In this document: positions 27,771 to 37,600 of the stretch, one piece after another
Numbering within the stretch: position 1 is the first letter of the stretch
Layout of the letters: every line of letters starts with the position of its first letter
Made by a program: the position numbers and the translations under genes
Notes under the pieces: model-generated
What the model was told of the DNA's origin: nothing
The model's input: only the letters and a program-made list of their open reading frames with translations
Databases searched by the model: none
DNA from: Gillisia hiemivivida
GTDB taxonomy: Bacteria > Bacteroidota > Bacteroidia > Flavobacteriales > Flavobacteriaceae
Assembly: GCF_007997295.1 (NCBI RefSeq)
Contig: NZ_VORY01000003.1
Location: 1 to 64,000, forward strand
Length of the DNA stretch: 64,000 nucleotides
Direction of reading: 5' to 3'

Positions 27771-28086
27771 CTTGTATTTTTCATTTGAAAAAACACTCGT
27801 TTTCCCCTATTTCTTTTCATGAACATAATTGTTAGCTTAGGTATATGATTACTTTCTCTATGCAGTAGATTATGTTTCTAATTATCTAATGGATTTATAA
27901 TCCTACCTCATTACCTGCTATAATTAATAGTAAATTTTTCCGGTAATCAGTTTTTTTTGAAGTGTTACTTTTTATAAAATACACAATCAAAACGATCAAG
28001 TTTGTACTTGTACTGTTATTAATCCAGGAGTCTCCTCAATACAGCACTGAAATCGAATTTCAAGTTTAATTAATAAATCAGTTATT
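27771..28086. other. AT-rich intergenic region, nothing recognised
   Basis: This ~315-bp gap between the P450 and FAD oxidoreductase genes holds no credible ORF, tRNA or repeat. A promoter for the FAD gene should lie here, but no convincing TAnnTTTG element with a paired TTG was found. Confidence 0.5.
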
Positions 28087-29460
28087 ATGGAGGCAAAAAT
28101 TGAAGAGCTAAAAAGCCAAATTAAAGGTAGGCTTATCACGCCAGAGGATAAGGAGTATGATGATGCCCGGCAGATCTATAACGGCATGATCGATAAACAT
28201 CCGGGAATTATATTAAAATGTAAGGATACGAATGATGTTATACACGCAGTGAATTTTGGACGGGAAAATAATCTAGAAATCGCTATAAAAAGTGGTGGCC
28301 ATCACGGTGCAGGTCTATGTTTGGTCAATGATGGGTTGGTGATTGATCTGTCTGAAATGAAAAAGTTAGAGATAGATGCAGCTACTAAAACTGCAGTTAT
28401 CGAACCTGGCAATCTCTTGAGCGATATAGACGCAGCTACCTATCCATACGGCCTTGCATTGCCAAGTGGTATAATTGGGTCAACAGGTATAGGAGGGATT
28501 ACTTTGGGAGGCGGCACCGGCTATCTAACTAGAAAGGGTGGATTGACCATAGATAATTTACTTGAGTGTAAAGTGGTACTTGCCAATGGTAAAATAGTAA
28601 TCGCCAATAAGCTAAAGAACCCAGATCTTTTTTGGGCGCTCAGAGGTGGTGGCGGAAATTTTGGAGTTGTCGTCTCATTTAAATTTAAGCTCATTGAGAT
28701 TAAAGATGTGTATGCGGGTCCAATGTTTTGGCCAATAGAAAAGGCGGAAGCTGCATTAAAATTTTATGATAAAATCACTAAAAACGCTTCCAATGATCTT
28801 TATGGATTCTTTGCCTTTTTAATTGTTCCTGCCGCAGAACCTTTTCCCGAAAACCTATGGAATAAAAATGTTTGCGGTGTGGTTTGGAACTATACTGGAC
28901 CAAGAGAAAAGGCAGAAGAAATTTTTAAATCGATACGAGAATTTGGCCCTCCCATTCTCGATTTTGTTGGGGAGATTCCCATGAAGGATTTAAATGGAAT
29001 GTTTGACGGCTTATATCCTCCAGGTTATCAATGGTATTGGCGAGCACATTATATGAAAGAATTGTCAGATGGGGCCATTCAAGTTAATTTGAATTATGGC
29101 TCAAAAGTGCCTACGATGCATTCAACTACACATTTATATCCTATAGATGGAGCCGTGCATAATTTTGGAAACAATGAAACGGCTTGGGCAAATAGAGATG
29201 CTCGTTGGATACAAGTTTTTGCAGGGGTAGACCCAGACCCTGACAAAGTTGATAAAGTGACCAACTGGTGCAAAAACTATTTTGACGCTCTCAAACCTTA
29301 CGCCATGGGTGGATCTTATGTGAATATGATGATGGATGAGGGTCAGGAGAGAGTGAAAGCTGCCTATAAGGATAACTATGAACGACTGACAAAAATTAAG
29401 GGTAAATATGATCCTAAAAATTTATTTCATATTAATCAGAATATTGAACCATGTGAATAA
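28087..29460 (+). CDS. FAD-linked oxidoreductase (berberine-bridge type)
   Basis: A 457-residue enzyme with the FAD-binding PCMH fold (about 40-220) and a C-terminal BBE-like tail ending YDPKNLFHINQNI. The histidine for covalent 8-alpha FAD linkage is visible in IKSGGHHGAG. The second, cysteinyl attachment site of bicovalent members appears to be absent (LTIDNLL where a Cys is expected). No signal peptide is seen. Such enzymes oxidise sugars or secondary metabolites; the substrate here is unknown. A P450 lies upstream, but a 330-bp gap argues against a strict operon. Confidence 0.9.
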   Translation: MEAKIEELKSQIKGRLITPEDKEYDDARQIYNGMIDKHPGIILKCKDTNDVIHAVNFGRENNLEIAIKSGGHHGAGLCLVNDGLVIDLSEMKKLEIDAATKTAVIEPGNLLSDIDAATYPYGLALPSGIIGSTGIGGITLGGGTGYLTRKGGLTIDNLLECKVVLANGKIVIANKLKNPDLFWALRGGGGNFGVVVSFKFKLIEIKDVYAGPMFWPIEKAEAALKFYDKITKNASNDLYGFFAFLIVPAAEPFPENLWNKNVCGVVWNYTGPREKAEEIFKSIREFGPPILDFVGEIPMKDLNGMFDGLYPPGYQWYWRAHYMKELSDGAIQVNLNYGSKVPTMHSTTHLYPIDGAVHNFGNNETAWANRDARWIQVFAGVDPDPDKVDKVTNWCKNYFDALKPYAMGGSYVNMMMDEGQERVKAAYKDNYERLTKIKGKYDPKNLFHINQNIEPCE

Positions 29461-29520
29461 AATTGAAAGTTCTTTGTTCTAAAACAGGATATTTGTACTA
29501 TTAAGAATAGCTTTGTTTTA

Positions 29521-30444
29521 GTGGAATTAAGATCAAAATATTCTGAAATTATTAAAGCCGAAGCCAAACGCCTCGGCTTTATGTCTTGTGGAATCTCCAA
29601 AGCTGAATTCTTAGAGACAGAAGCTCCGCGTTTAGAAAAATGGCTGAAGCAGAATATGCATGGTGAAATGAGCTATATGGAGAACCATTTCGATAAGAGG
29701 CTGGATCCAACAAAATTGGTTTCCGGATCAAAAAGTGTGATCTCATTGCTGCTTAATTATTATCCTTCCGAATTTCAAAATAAAGATTCTTACAAGATCA
29801 GCAAATATGCCTATGGCACAGATTATCATTTTGTGATTAAAGAGAAACTTAAGCAATTGCTTCAATTTATTCAACAGGAAATAGGAGAAGTAGAGGGTAG
29901 AGCCTTTGTAGATTCTGCACCGGTTTTAGATAAAGCCTGGGCAGCGAAAAGTGGCCTGGGCTGGATTGGTAAGAATTCCAATTTATTGACTAAACAGGTC
30001 GGATCTTTCTACTTTATAGCAGAACTTATTGTAGATCTGGAATTGGAGTATGATACACCAGTCACTGATCATTGCGGAAGTTGTACCGCCTGTATAGACG
30101 CGTGCCCAACTCAGGCAATTGTAGAGCCTTACAAAGTAGATGGTAGCAAATGTATTTCTTATTTCACCATTGAACTTAAGAATGAGTTGCCAAATTCCTA
30201 TAAAGATCAATTCGACGATTGGATGTTTGGCTGTGATGTTTGTCAAGACGTATGCCCCTGGAATAAATTCTCAAAATCCCATAACGAACCCTTATTCGAT
30301 CCTAATCCACAAATTTTAGAGTATGACAAGAAGGATTGGGAAGAACTTACCAAAGAGACTTTCAATGAAATTTTCAAAAAATCGGCCGTAAAACGAACAA
30401 AATTTGATGGTTTAAAAAGGAATATTGAGTTTTTGAAAAAGTAA
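29521..30444 (+). CDS. queG: Epoxyqueuosine reductase QueG
   Basis: A 307-residue protein starting at GTG. It has the QueG pattern: [15 protein letters not shown] at the N-terminus, the cobalamin-binding SYGTDYH-like stretch ([11 protein letters not shown]), and two [4Fe-4S] motifs [12 protein letters not shown] and [11 protein letters not shown]. It carries out the last step of queuosine synthesis on tRNA. Slightly shorter than the E. coli protein, as it lacks the C-terminal HEAT-like region. Confidence 0.94.
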   Translation: MELRSKYSEIIKAEAKRLGFMSCGISKAEFLETEAPRLEKWLKQNMHGEMSYMENHFDKRLDPTKLVSGSKSVISLLLNYYPSEFQNKDSYKISKYAYGTDYHFVIKEKLKQLLQFIQQEIGEVEGRAFVDSAPVLDKAWAAKSGLGWIGKNSNLLTKQVGSFYFIAELIVDLELEYDTPVTDHCGSCTACIDACPTQAIVEPYKVDGSKCISYFTIELKNELPNSYKDQFDDWMFGCDVCQDVCPWNKFSKSHNEPLFDPNPQILEYDKKDWEELTKETFNEIFKKSAVKRTKFDGLKRNIEFLKK

Positions 30445-30512
30445 ATTTTAGATTTTATTCTCTAAAACTGTAATAAAGTCATCTTTCCGTAACTAATGAA
30501 TTAAAAGAAGCT

Positions 30513-31004
30513 TTGAGTAAAGATTTCTATACACAGTTCATTTTGCCTTATGCCGGAATTATCATTAAGATCTGCCGTGCATATACAGACAGCGAAGAAG
30601 ATTTTCAGGATTATTATCAAGAAGTTTGTCTTCAGTTATGGAAGAGTCGGGAGAATTTCAAGGGTGATTCCAAATGGTCTACTTGGGTCTACAGAATTTC
30701 TTTAAATGTTTCACTCTCTTTACTTAAGAAGGATAAAAAAGTAAATAAGAAAAGTGTTGAATTACCAGATCTTGATGGGGGTTTACAGGACTCGAATCCT
30801 TTCAATGACGAATCGCTCAAACTTCTTTATTTGGCTATAAAGCAGCTTTCCGAGCTGGACCGGGCCATCATACTTCTTTACTTAGAAGAGAATTCGTACC
30901 AAGAAATAGGCGAAATCATGGGGTTGTCGCCGAATAATATCGGAGTTAAAATCACTCGAATTAAGAAAAAACTAAAAACATTACTTGATGGAAAAATCTA
31001 TTGA
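30513..31004 (+). CDS. RNA polymerase sigma-70 family factor
   Basis: A 163-residue ECF-type sigma factor, probably starting at a TTG (30513). Region 2 is recognised by DFQDYYQEVCLQLWKSRENF and STWVYRISLNVSL; region 4 by SELDRAIILLYLEENSYQEI and GLSPNNIGVKITRIKKKL. It should redirect RNA polymerase to a small regulon. It overlaps the next gene by 17 bases, a common arrangement with its regulator. Confidence 0.93.
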   Translation: MSKDFYTQFILPYAGIIIKICRAYTDSEEDFQDYYQEVCLQLWKSRENFKGDSKWSTWVYRISLNVSLSLLKKDKKVNKKSVELPDLDGGLQDSNPFNDESLKLLYLAIKQLSELDRAIILLYLEENSYQEIGEIMGLSPNNIGVKITRIKKKLKTLLDGKIY

Positions 31005-31602
31005 AAATATATGGAAAGAAGGTTTTGAATCTAATAAAAGTTTCAAACTACCTTTAGTTAAGGATCTCTATACTAGTAAATCCAATTTGATAATTGATAA
31101 AATCAAGTCTACTTCGAAATGGGATAACATTAGTCTTATTCCGATGGCCATATTTTTATTTGGACTATTTACTTATTTAGATAAGTTGCTGCTAGGAATT
31201 TATGTAGGAGCTTTAATTCTTTCATTATTTTTTCTGAATAAAAAGATGTTAAAGAGAGTGGATGCATTTAATCCAAACTCGAACACCTATCAGTATCTAA
31301 TAAATTATGATGCTCAGTTAAAAGCGATTCAGAAGTTTTATACCAAATTATTAGCGATAGGCCCAACAGTCTTTATAATCCCAGCTTACTGGATGTATTT
31401 TCAGGGAACACCTGTGATGTCTGGTTTTATGGGATTAGATATTTATTTCCAAATTCTCATAATAGGAGTAACTGCTGTATTATTATCGGGGTTAGGGGTG
31501 CTCAGTTACAAACTAAGTACTCATTTATTCTATGGCAAATTAATAACCAGGATTGAGGAAATTATCAATGATATGCAAGAGCTAGAGAAATTAGAGATGT
31601 AA
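30988..31602 (+). CDS. Membrane protein, possible anti-sigma factor
   Basis: A 204-residue protein starting at the ATG that overlaps the sigma factor end. The first ~45 residues are soluble; two helices follow near 45-85 and two more near 120-170, then an amphipathic tail (RIEEIINDMQELEKLEM). No zinc anti-sigma motif (HxxxCxxC) is present, so membership in the classical ZAS class is excluded. The overlap and membrane location suggest regulation of the sigma factor, but this is inference. Confidence 0.65.
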   Translation: MEKSIENIWKEGFESNKSFKLPLVKDLYTSKSNLIIDKIKSTSKWDNISLIPMAIFLFGLFTYLDKLLLGIYVGALILSLFFLNKKMLKRVDAFNPNSNTYQYLINYDAQLKAIQKFYTKLLAIGPTVFIIPAYWMYFQGTPVMSGFMGLDIYFQILIIGVTAVLLSGLGVLSYKLSTHLFYGKLITRIEEIINDMQELEKLEM

Positions 31603-31682
31603 GAGTATTTTGATCTAGTTTCTAGATAAATATCAAGTTTAAAGTATTTGATATTTATATACCTGAAAAAACTAAAGCTTAT

Positions 31683-31690
31683 TACCTTTG
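31683..31690 (+). promoter_or_regulatory. Promoter -7 element of maeB
   Basis: TACCTTTG matches TAnnTTTG and predicts a start near 31697. This sits downstream of the first in-frame start codons of the open frame and supports the ATG at 31714 as the real start of maeB. Confidence 0.5.
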
Positions 31691-31713
31691 TTACTCAGCC
31701 AATAATTTTGAAT

Positions 31714-34005
31714 ATGAGTAAGGACAGCAAAAGGAGAGAAGCACTAGTTTATCACGCAAAACCGAAACCTGGAAAGATAGAGGTTGTGCCAACCAAGAAA
31801 TATGCAACCCAAAGAGATCTATCTTTGGCATATTCCCCGGGAGTTGCTATTCCATGTTTAGAAATAGAAAAGGATAAGGAGAACGCCTATAAATATACAG
31901 CGAAGGGAAACTTGGTTGCGGTAATTTCTAATGGTACTGCAGTTCTTGGTCTTGGAGACATAGGTCCATTAGCATCAAAACCAGTGATGGAAGGTAAGGG
32001 ATTGCTTTTCAAGATCTTTGCAGATATAGATGTGTTCGATATTGAAGTAGATACCAAAGATGTAGAAGCATTTATTCAGACCGTAAAAAATATTGCTCCC
32101 ACTTTTGGAGGAATTAATTTAGAAGATATTAAGGCTCCCGAAGCTTTTGAAATAGAACGCAGATTAAAAGAGGAGCTTGATATTCCTGTAATGCACGATG
32201 ATCAGCACGGAACAGCTATTATCTCTGCTGCTGCCTTATTAAACGCGTTGGGGATCGCAAAAAAGAAAATTGAAAAGGTTAAAATAGTAATTAGCGGAGC
32301 AGGTGCCGCAGCAGTGTCTTGCACAAAATTGTATAAATCCTTTGGTGCGAAGGCTGAAAACATCGTAATGCTTGATAGCAAGGGAGTAATTCGAGCAGAT
32401 AGAGCTAACTTATCTGTTGAAAAACTTGAATTTGCTACAAAAAGAAAAATAGACACTCTCAAAGAAGCAATGAAAGATGCAGATGTATTCGTAGGTCTTT
32501 CTATTGCTAATATAGTAGATGTTCAAATGCTGAAAAGCATGGCCAAACGCCCAATAGTTTTCGCAATGGCCAATCCAGACCCGGAAATTGAATATGATCT
32601 TGCTGTTTCTGCGCGTAAAGATCTTATTATGGCAACAGGAAGAAGCGATCATCCTAATCAGGTGAATAATGTGCTTGGTTTCCCTTTTATTTTTAGAGGC
32701 GCCTTGGATGTACGAGCTACCAAAATTAACGAGGCTATGAAAATGGCTGCAGTTAAAGCTTTGGCAGAATTAGCAAAAGAGCCTGTGCCAGAGCAAGTGA
32801 ATATTGCATATGGAGAGACAAAATTGAATTTTGGTCCAGAATACATAATTCCAAAACCTTTTGATCCTAGATTAATAGCCCGAGTTCCGCCGGCAGTTGC
32901 GAAGGCAGCTATGGAAAGTGGCGTAGCTAAAAGTCCGATTCTGGATTGGGTGCGATATGAGGAGGAATTACTGAACAGAATGGGGAATGATAATAAGATC
33001 TCCCGTTTATTGATGAATCGTGCAAAAATGGATCCTAAAAAGGTGGTTTTTGCAGAAGCAGATCAGTTAGATGTTCTTAAAGCTGCACAGATCACTCAGG
33101 AAGAGGGAATTGCTATTCCAATTCTTTTGGGTAGAAAAGATGTGATTATTGAATTGATGAATGAAATAGATTTTGATGAAGATCTTGTAACTATCATCGA
33201 TCCAAAATCTGATGAAGAAAAAGAGCGCCGAGAACGTTATGCAGATGTTTACTGGAAATCCAGGTACCGAAGTGGGGTTACAAAATACGATGCTCAAAAT
33301 TTATTGCGTGAGCGTAATTACTTTGCTGCAATGATGGTGAATGAAGGAGATGCAGATGCCTTGCTTTCTGGATATTCAAGAGCGTATCCTACAGTGGTAA
33401 AACCAATGTTAGAATTAATAGGAATGGCCAAAGGGGTAGATAGAATAGCGGCAACCAACTTAATGAATACTTCCAGAGGACCACTCTTTATAAGTGACAC
33501 TTCTATAAACATAGATCCTTCTGCTAAAGATCTTGCTAAGATAGCAATGATGACTTCCAAAACCGTTAGAATGTTTGGAATGGAGCCGGTGATAGCCATG
33601 ATCTCTTATGCTAATTTTGGGTCTTCTAAAAATGAACGTGCTAGAAAAGTGAAAGAGGCAGTTGCTATTTTGCATAGATCCAACCCAGAACTTATTGTAG
33701 ATGGGGAGATCCAAACAGATTTTGCCTTGAATAAAGAAATGCTTCAAAGTAAGTTCCCTTTTTCAAAATTAGTTGGTAAAAAGGTGAATACCTTGATATA
33801 CCCTAATTTAGAATCGGCAAATGGCACTTATAAACTTCTGAAAGAAATGAACAACGCCGACTCTATTGGTCCTATTATGATGGGAATGAGAAAGCCGGTA
33901 CATATTTTACAGTTAGGTGCTAGTGTGGAGGAAATAGTAAATATGGCAGCGGTAGCTGTTGTAGATGCGCAGGAAAAAGGAAAAAAACCAAAAACAATAA
34001 AATAG
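31714..34005 (+). CDS. maeB: NADP-dependent malic enzyme, phosphotransacetylase fusion
   Basis: A 763-residue protein from the ATG at 31714; the longer open frame from 31648 starts upstream of the predicted transcription start. The N-terminal malic enzyme domain shows the substrate loop [26 protein letters not shown] and a Rossmann motif ([15 protein letters not shown]). The C-terminal half (from ~430) is a phosphotransacetylase-like domain. In the MaeB class this domain is regulatory, binding acetyl-CoA, rather than catalytic. It decarboxylates malate to pyruvate with NADP+. Confidence 0.95.
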   Translation: MSKDSKRREALVYHAKPKPGKIEVVPTKKYATQRDLSLAYSPGVAIPCLEIEKDKENAYKYTAKGNLVAVISNGTAVLGLGDIGPLASKPVMEGKGLLFKIFADIDVFDIEVDTKDVEAFIQTVKNIAPTFGGINLEDIKAPEAFEIERRLKEELDIPVMHDDQHGTAIISAAALLNALGIAKKKIEKVKIVISGAGAAAVSCTKLYKSFGAKAENIVMLDSKGVIRADRANLSVEKLEFATKRKIDTLKEAMKDADVFVGLSIANIVDVQMLKSMAKRPIVFAMANPDPEIEYDLAVSARKDLIMATGRSDHPNQVNNVLGFPFIFRGALDVRATKINEAMKMAAVKALAELAKEPVPEQVNIAYGETKLNFGPEYIIPKPFDPRLIARVPPAVAKAAMESGVAKSPILDWVRYEEELLNRMGNDNKISRLLMNRAKMDPKKVVFAEADQLDVLKAAQITQEEGIAIPILLGRKDVIIELMNEIDFDEDLVTIIDPKSDEEKERRERYADVYWKSRYRSGVTKYDAQNLLRERNYFAAMMVNEGDADALLSGYSRAYPTVVKPMLELIGMAKGVDRIAATNLMNTSRGPLFISDTSINIDPSAKDLAKIAMMTSKTVRMFGMEPVIAMISYANFGSSKNERARKVKEAVAILHRSNPELIVDGEIQTDFALNKEMLQSKFPFSKLVGKKVNTLIYPNLESANGTYKLLKEMNNADSIGPIMMGMRKPVHILQLGASVEEIVNMAAVAVVDAQEKGKKPKTIK

Positions 34006-34030
34006 CTGTGTTTTCGGGTCTTGTATCGAC

Positions 34031-34060
34031 TTGGAGCTCTGTATTATTTTAGTACATTTG
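34031..34060 (+). promoter_or_regulatory. Promoter of ruvA-sprA
   Basis: TTG at 34031-34033, a 19-base spacer and TACATTTG at 34053-34060 form a complete Bacteroidota promoter. Initiation near 34067 leaves a ~19-base leader before ruvA. Confidence 0.75.
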
Positions 34061-34085
34061 AAAATTAACATTTTTTTTTAAATAC

Positions 34086-34673
34086 ATGATCCATCACCTT
34101 AAAGGACAGTTAATAGAAAAAAATCCTACTTATGTTGTAATAGATTGCAATGGAGTAGGATATTTTTTGCACATTTCTTTACACACATTTGCCTTGCTTA
34201 AAAACGCTTCAGAAGCGATAAGCCTTTATACCCATTTACAAGTAAAAGAAGACTCACATACATTATTCGGATTTATGGAGAAATCTGAGCGAGAATTGTT
34301 CAGATTGCTAGTCTCTGTTTCTGGTATTGGCGCTAGCATTGCACGTACTATGTTGTCTTCTTTAGATCCAAAGCAAATAATGGATGCCATTGCTTCTGGT
34401 GATGTTGCCACTATCCAGAGCATTAAAGGGATTGGCGCAAAAACTTCCCAACGCGTAATTTTAGATCTAAAGGATAAGGTTTTAAAGGTCTTTGGAGAAG
34501 GGGAGGTTTTCATCTCTCAGAGCAATACAAATAAAGAAGAAGCGTTATCTGCATTAGAGACTTTAGGTTTTGTGAGAAAATCTGCCGAAAAAGTGGTAGA
34601 CCGCATTATGAAAGACGCTACAGAAGACCCTACCGTAGAAACAATAATAAAATTAGCATTAAAGAATTTATAA
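34086..34673 (+). CDS. ruvA: Holliday junction DNA-binding protein RuvA
   Basis: A 195-residue RuvA. Domain I starts MIHHLKGQLIEKNPTYVVID; the helix-hairpin-helix repeats are in LLVSVSGIGASIARTML and IQSIKGIGAKTSQRVILDLK; the C-terminal domain III that contacts RuvB ends EDPTVETIIKLALKNL. It binds four-way junctions as a tetramer. It is 17 bases ahead of sprA and probably cotranscribed. Confidence 0.96.
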   Translation: MIHHLKGQLIEKNPTYVVIDCNGVGYFLHISLHTFALLKNASEAISLYTHLQVKEDSHTLFGFMEKSERELFRLLVSVSGIGASIARTMLSSLDPKQIMDAIASGDVATIQSIKGIGAKTSQRVILDLKDKVLKVFGEGEVFISQSNTNKEEALSALETLGFVRKSAEKVVDRIMKDATEDPTVETIIKLALKNL

Positions 34674-34690
34674 TTTCATACTAACTAATC

Positions 34691-37600
34691 TTGAGGAATA
34701 ATTACTCGAAACTGCAATTAACATCTCTGCTTGGGATTTTCTGGTTATTTGCCTCTTCTCCAAGTTTGTATGCGCAAGATACTCTTGTGGCTCAAGATTC
34801 TACCCGCACTGGTTATGCAACCGGCACCTTGTCTTTGCCCAATCCTGCAAGTATTGTAGCAGGATATGAGTATGACCCTATTCTTAATAGATATATTTAT
34901 ACTGAAAAACTTGGGACTTATAATTTGTCTATTCCTTTAATTCTTACACCAGAGGAATATCAAGAGTTGGTTATTCAGGAAGAGATTCGTAATTATTTCA
35001 AGGAAAAAAATAACGCCATTTCTGAAAATAGAGAAGGAGATCCTGAAGCTCAGCAAGATCTTCTCCCAAGTTATTATGTGAATTCAGGTTTTTTTGAAAG
35101 TGTTTTTGGTGGCAAAGAAATAGAAGTGGTACCTCAAGGAAGTGTTGCTATGGATCTTGGGCTACTTTATACAAAACAGGATAATCCATCTTTTTCCCCA
35201 AGAAATAGAAGTAACCTCACATTCGATTTTGACCAAAGGATCCAACTTAGTTTGTTAGGAAATGTTGGAACAAAATTAAGAGTGCTCGCAAATTACGATA
35301 CCGAATCTACCTTCGATTTTCAGAACCAATTAAAGTTGGAATATACACCCAATGAAGATGATATTGTTCAGAAAATTGAAGTTGGGAATGTAAATATGCC
35401 TTTAAATAGTGCTCTTATTCAGGGAGCACAAAGTTTATTCGGATTTAAAACAGAATTGCAATTTGGGAAAACGCGTGTTACGGGAGTTTTTTCTGAACAA
35501 AAATCTGAGCGGAGAACTGTAAATGTGGAGGGTGGAGCAACTGTTGAAGAATTTGAGAAATTCGCTATAGATTACGATCAAGACAGACACTTTTTCTTAG
35601 CTCATTACTTCCGGGATAATTATAATCAGGCACTTCAGAATTATCCATTTATCAATAGTAATATTCAAATTCAGAGAATTCAGGTTTGGGTAACAAACCG
35701 TACTAATAATATTCAGAGTTTAAATGATACCCGAAATATAGTTGCTATTCAAGATCTTGGAGAGGTGAATGTTCCTGGTAATATAGGTTTGAACAACCCT
35801 CCAGCTGGCTTCTTTAATAGACCTGCGGGAGCATTTCCAAATAACCCTAATAACGATTTTAACCCCTTTGGAATAACGGGTTCTGGAGAATCTATTTTAA
35901 CTCCTGCAATACGAGACATTTCTACAATCCAGAGCGGTTTTGGTGGAGTTGTGGTTTCTGAAGGTGAAGATTACGCAAAACTCGAGAACGCCAGGCAATT
36001 AAAGCCAAATGAATTCACTTTCGATCAGAGACTTGGTTATATAAGCCTTAATCAAAGATTAAGTAATGATGAGGTTTTAGGAGTTGCTTTTCAATATACG
36101 GTAAACGGGCAAGTGTATCAAGTGGGTGAATTCGCCAATGATGGGGTAGATGCTAATACGCAGTTTGGTGATAATGAAGTTAGGATTAATCAGAACTTAG
36201 TGGTAAAGATGCTAAAAAGCACACTTACCAATGTGAACGAACCAGTTTGGGATCTAATGATGAAAAATATCTATGCTTTAGGTGCTTTTCAATTAGAACG
36301 AGCTGACTTCAGATTAAATATTTTATATACAGATCCACAGCCACAAAATTATTTATCTCCAGCTCCGGGATCTGGAGTTCCATTGCCTGAAGATGTTGCA
36401 GAAACTACCTTGCTTCGTGTATTCAATCTCGATAAACTAAATGACAATAACGATCCTGTAAATGGAGGCGATGGCTTTTTCGATTATGTGCCTGGAATTA
36501 CTATTAATCCACAAAATGGCTTGGTTATTTTTACAACAGTAGAACCATTTGGAGAGTATTTATTTGATAAGTTGGACACTAACCCTAATGCTGGAGGTGA
36601 AGATTATAATTTGCCCGAAACTTATAATGATAATCAGCGAGAGTATGTGTTTAGGTCTTTATATCGTACCACGAAGATTCAGGCAGAGCAAGAAGACGCC
36701 GATAAAAATAAATTTCAGTTAAAAGGGAGGTACAAATCCTCTCAAGTGGATGGGATTCCAGTGGGTTTTAATTTACCTCAAGGTTCGGTAACCGTTACTG
36801 CGGGAGGAAGAGTTTTACAGGAAGGGGTAGATTATGTGGTGAATTATCAGTTAGGGAGAGTACAAATTATAGATGAATCTTTATTAGCTTCAGATATTCC
36901 AATTCAGGTATCTACAGAAAACAACGCCTTATTTGGGCAGCAATCTAAAAGGTTTACGGGGATTAATATTGAACACCAGTTCAACGAAAAATTATTAGTT
37001 GGAGGGACATTTTTGAATTTAAAAGAACGCCCGCTTACTCAAAAGGCCAATTATAGTTATGAGCCGGTTAACAACTCCATTTATGGCTTAAATGCTGCTT
37101 ATAGCACAGAAGTGCCATTTTTAACCAGACTGATAAATAAGTTGCCGAATATTGATACCGATGTTGCTTCTAATTTTTCTATTCGTGGAGAATTTGCCTA
37201 TTTACAGCCAGGAGCGCCACAAGTAAATGACTTTGACCAAAAAGCTACCACTTATATAGACGATTTTGAAGCATCTCAAACTTCTATCTCAATAAATAAC
37301 CCTTTAAGCTGGGAACTCTCCAGTGTGCCTTTAGATTTTGGAGGAGAACTAAGCAACGGAGACTTAGCTGTAGGATATAAAAGGGCAAATTTGTCTTGGT
37401 ATACAATAGACCCTATTTTTTATAGCAGTAGAAGACCAAATGGGATCACGGATGCTGATCTCTCTAATTTTGCAACTAGAAGGGTTTTTCTAAATGAAAT
37501 ATTCCCTAATACAGATGTGATCCAGGGACAGCCACAGGTAATCTATACAATGGATCTTGCTTTTTCACCAACTACTCGTGGCCCTTATAACTTTAATCCG

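Noticed and set aside
31648-31713. Longer N-terminus for the malic enzyme
   Set aside because: The 22 extra residues do not look like the family, and a promoter element lies within this segment.
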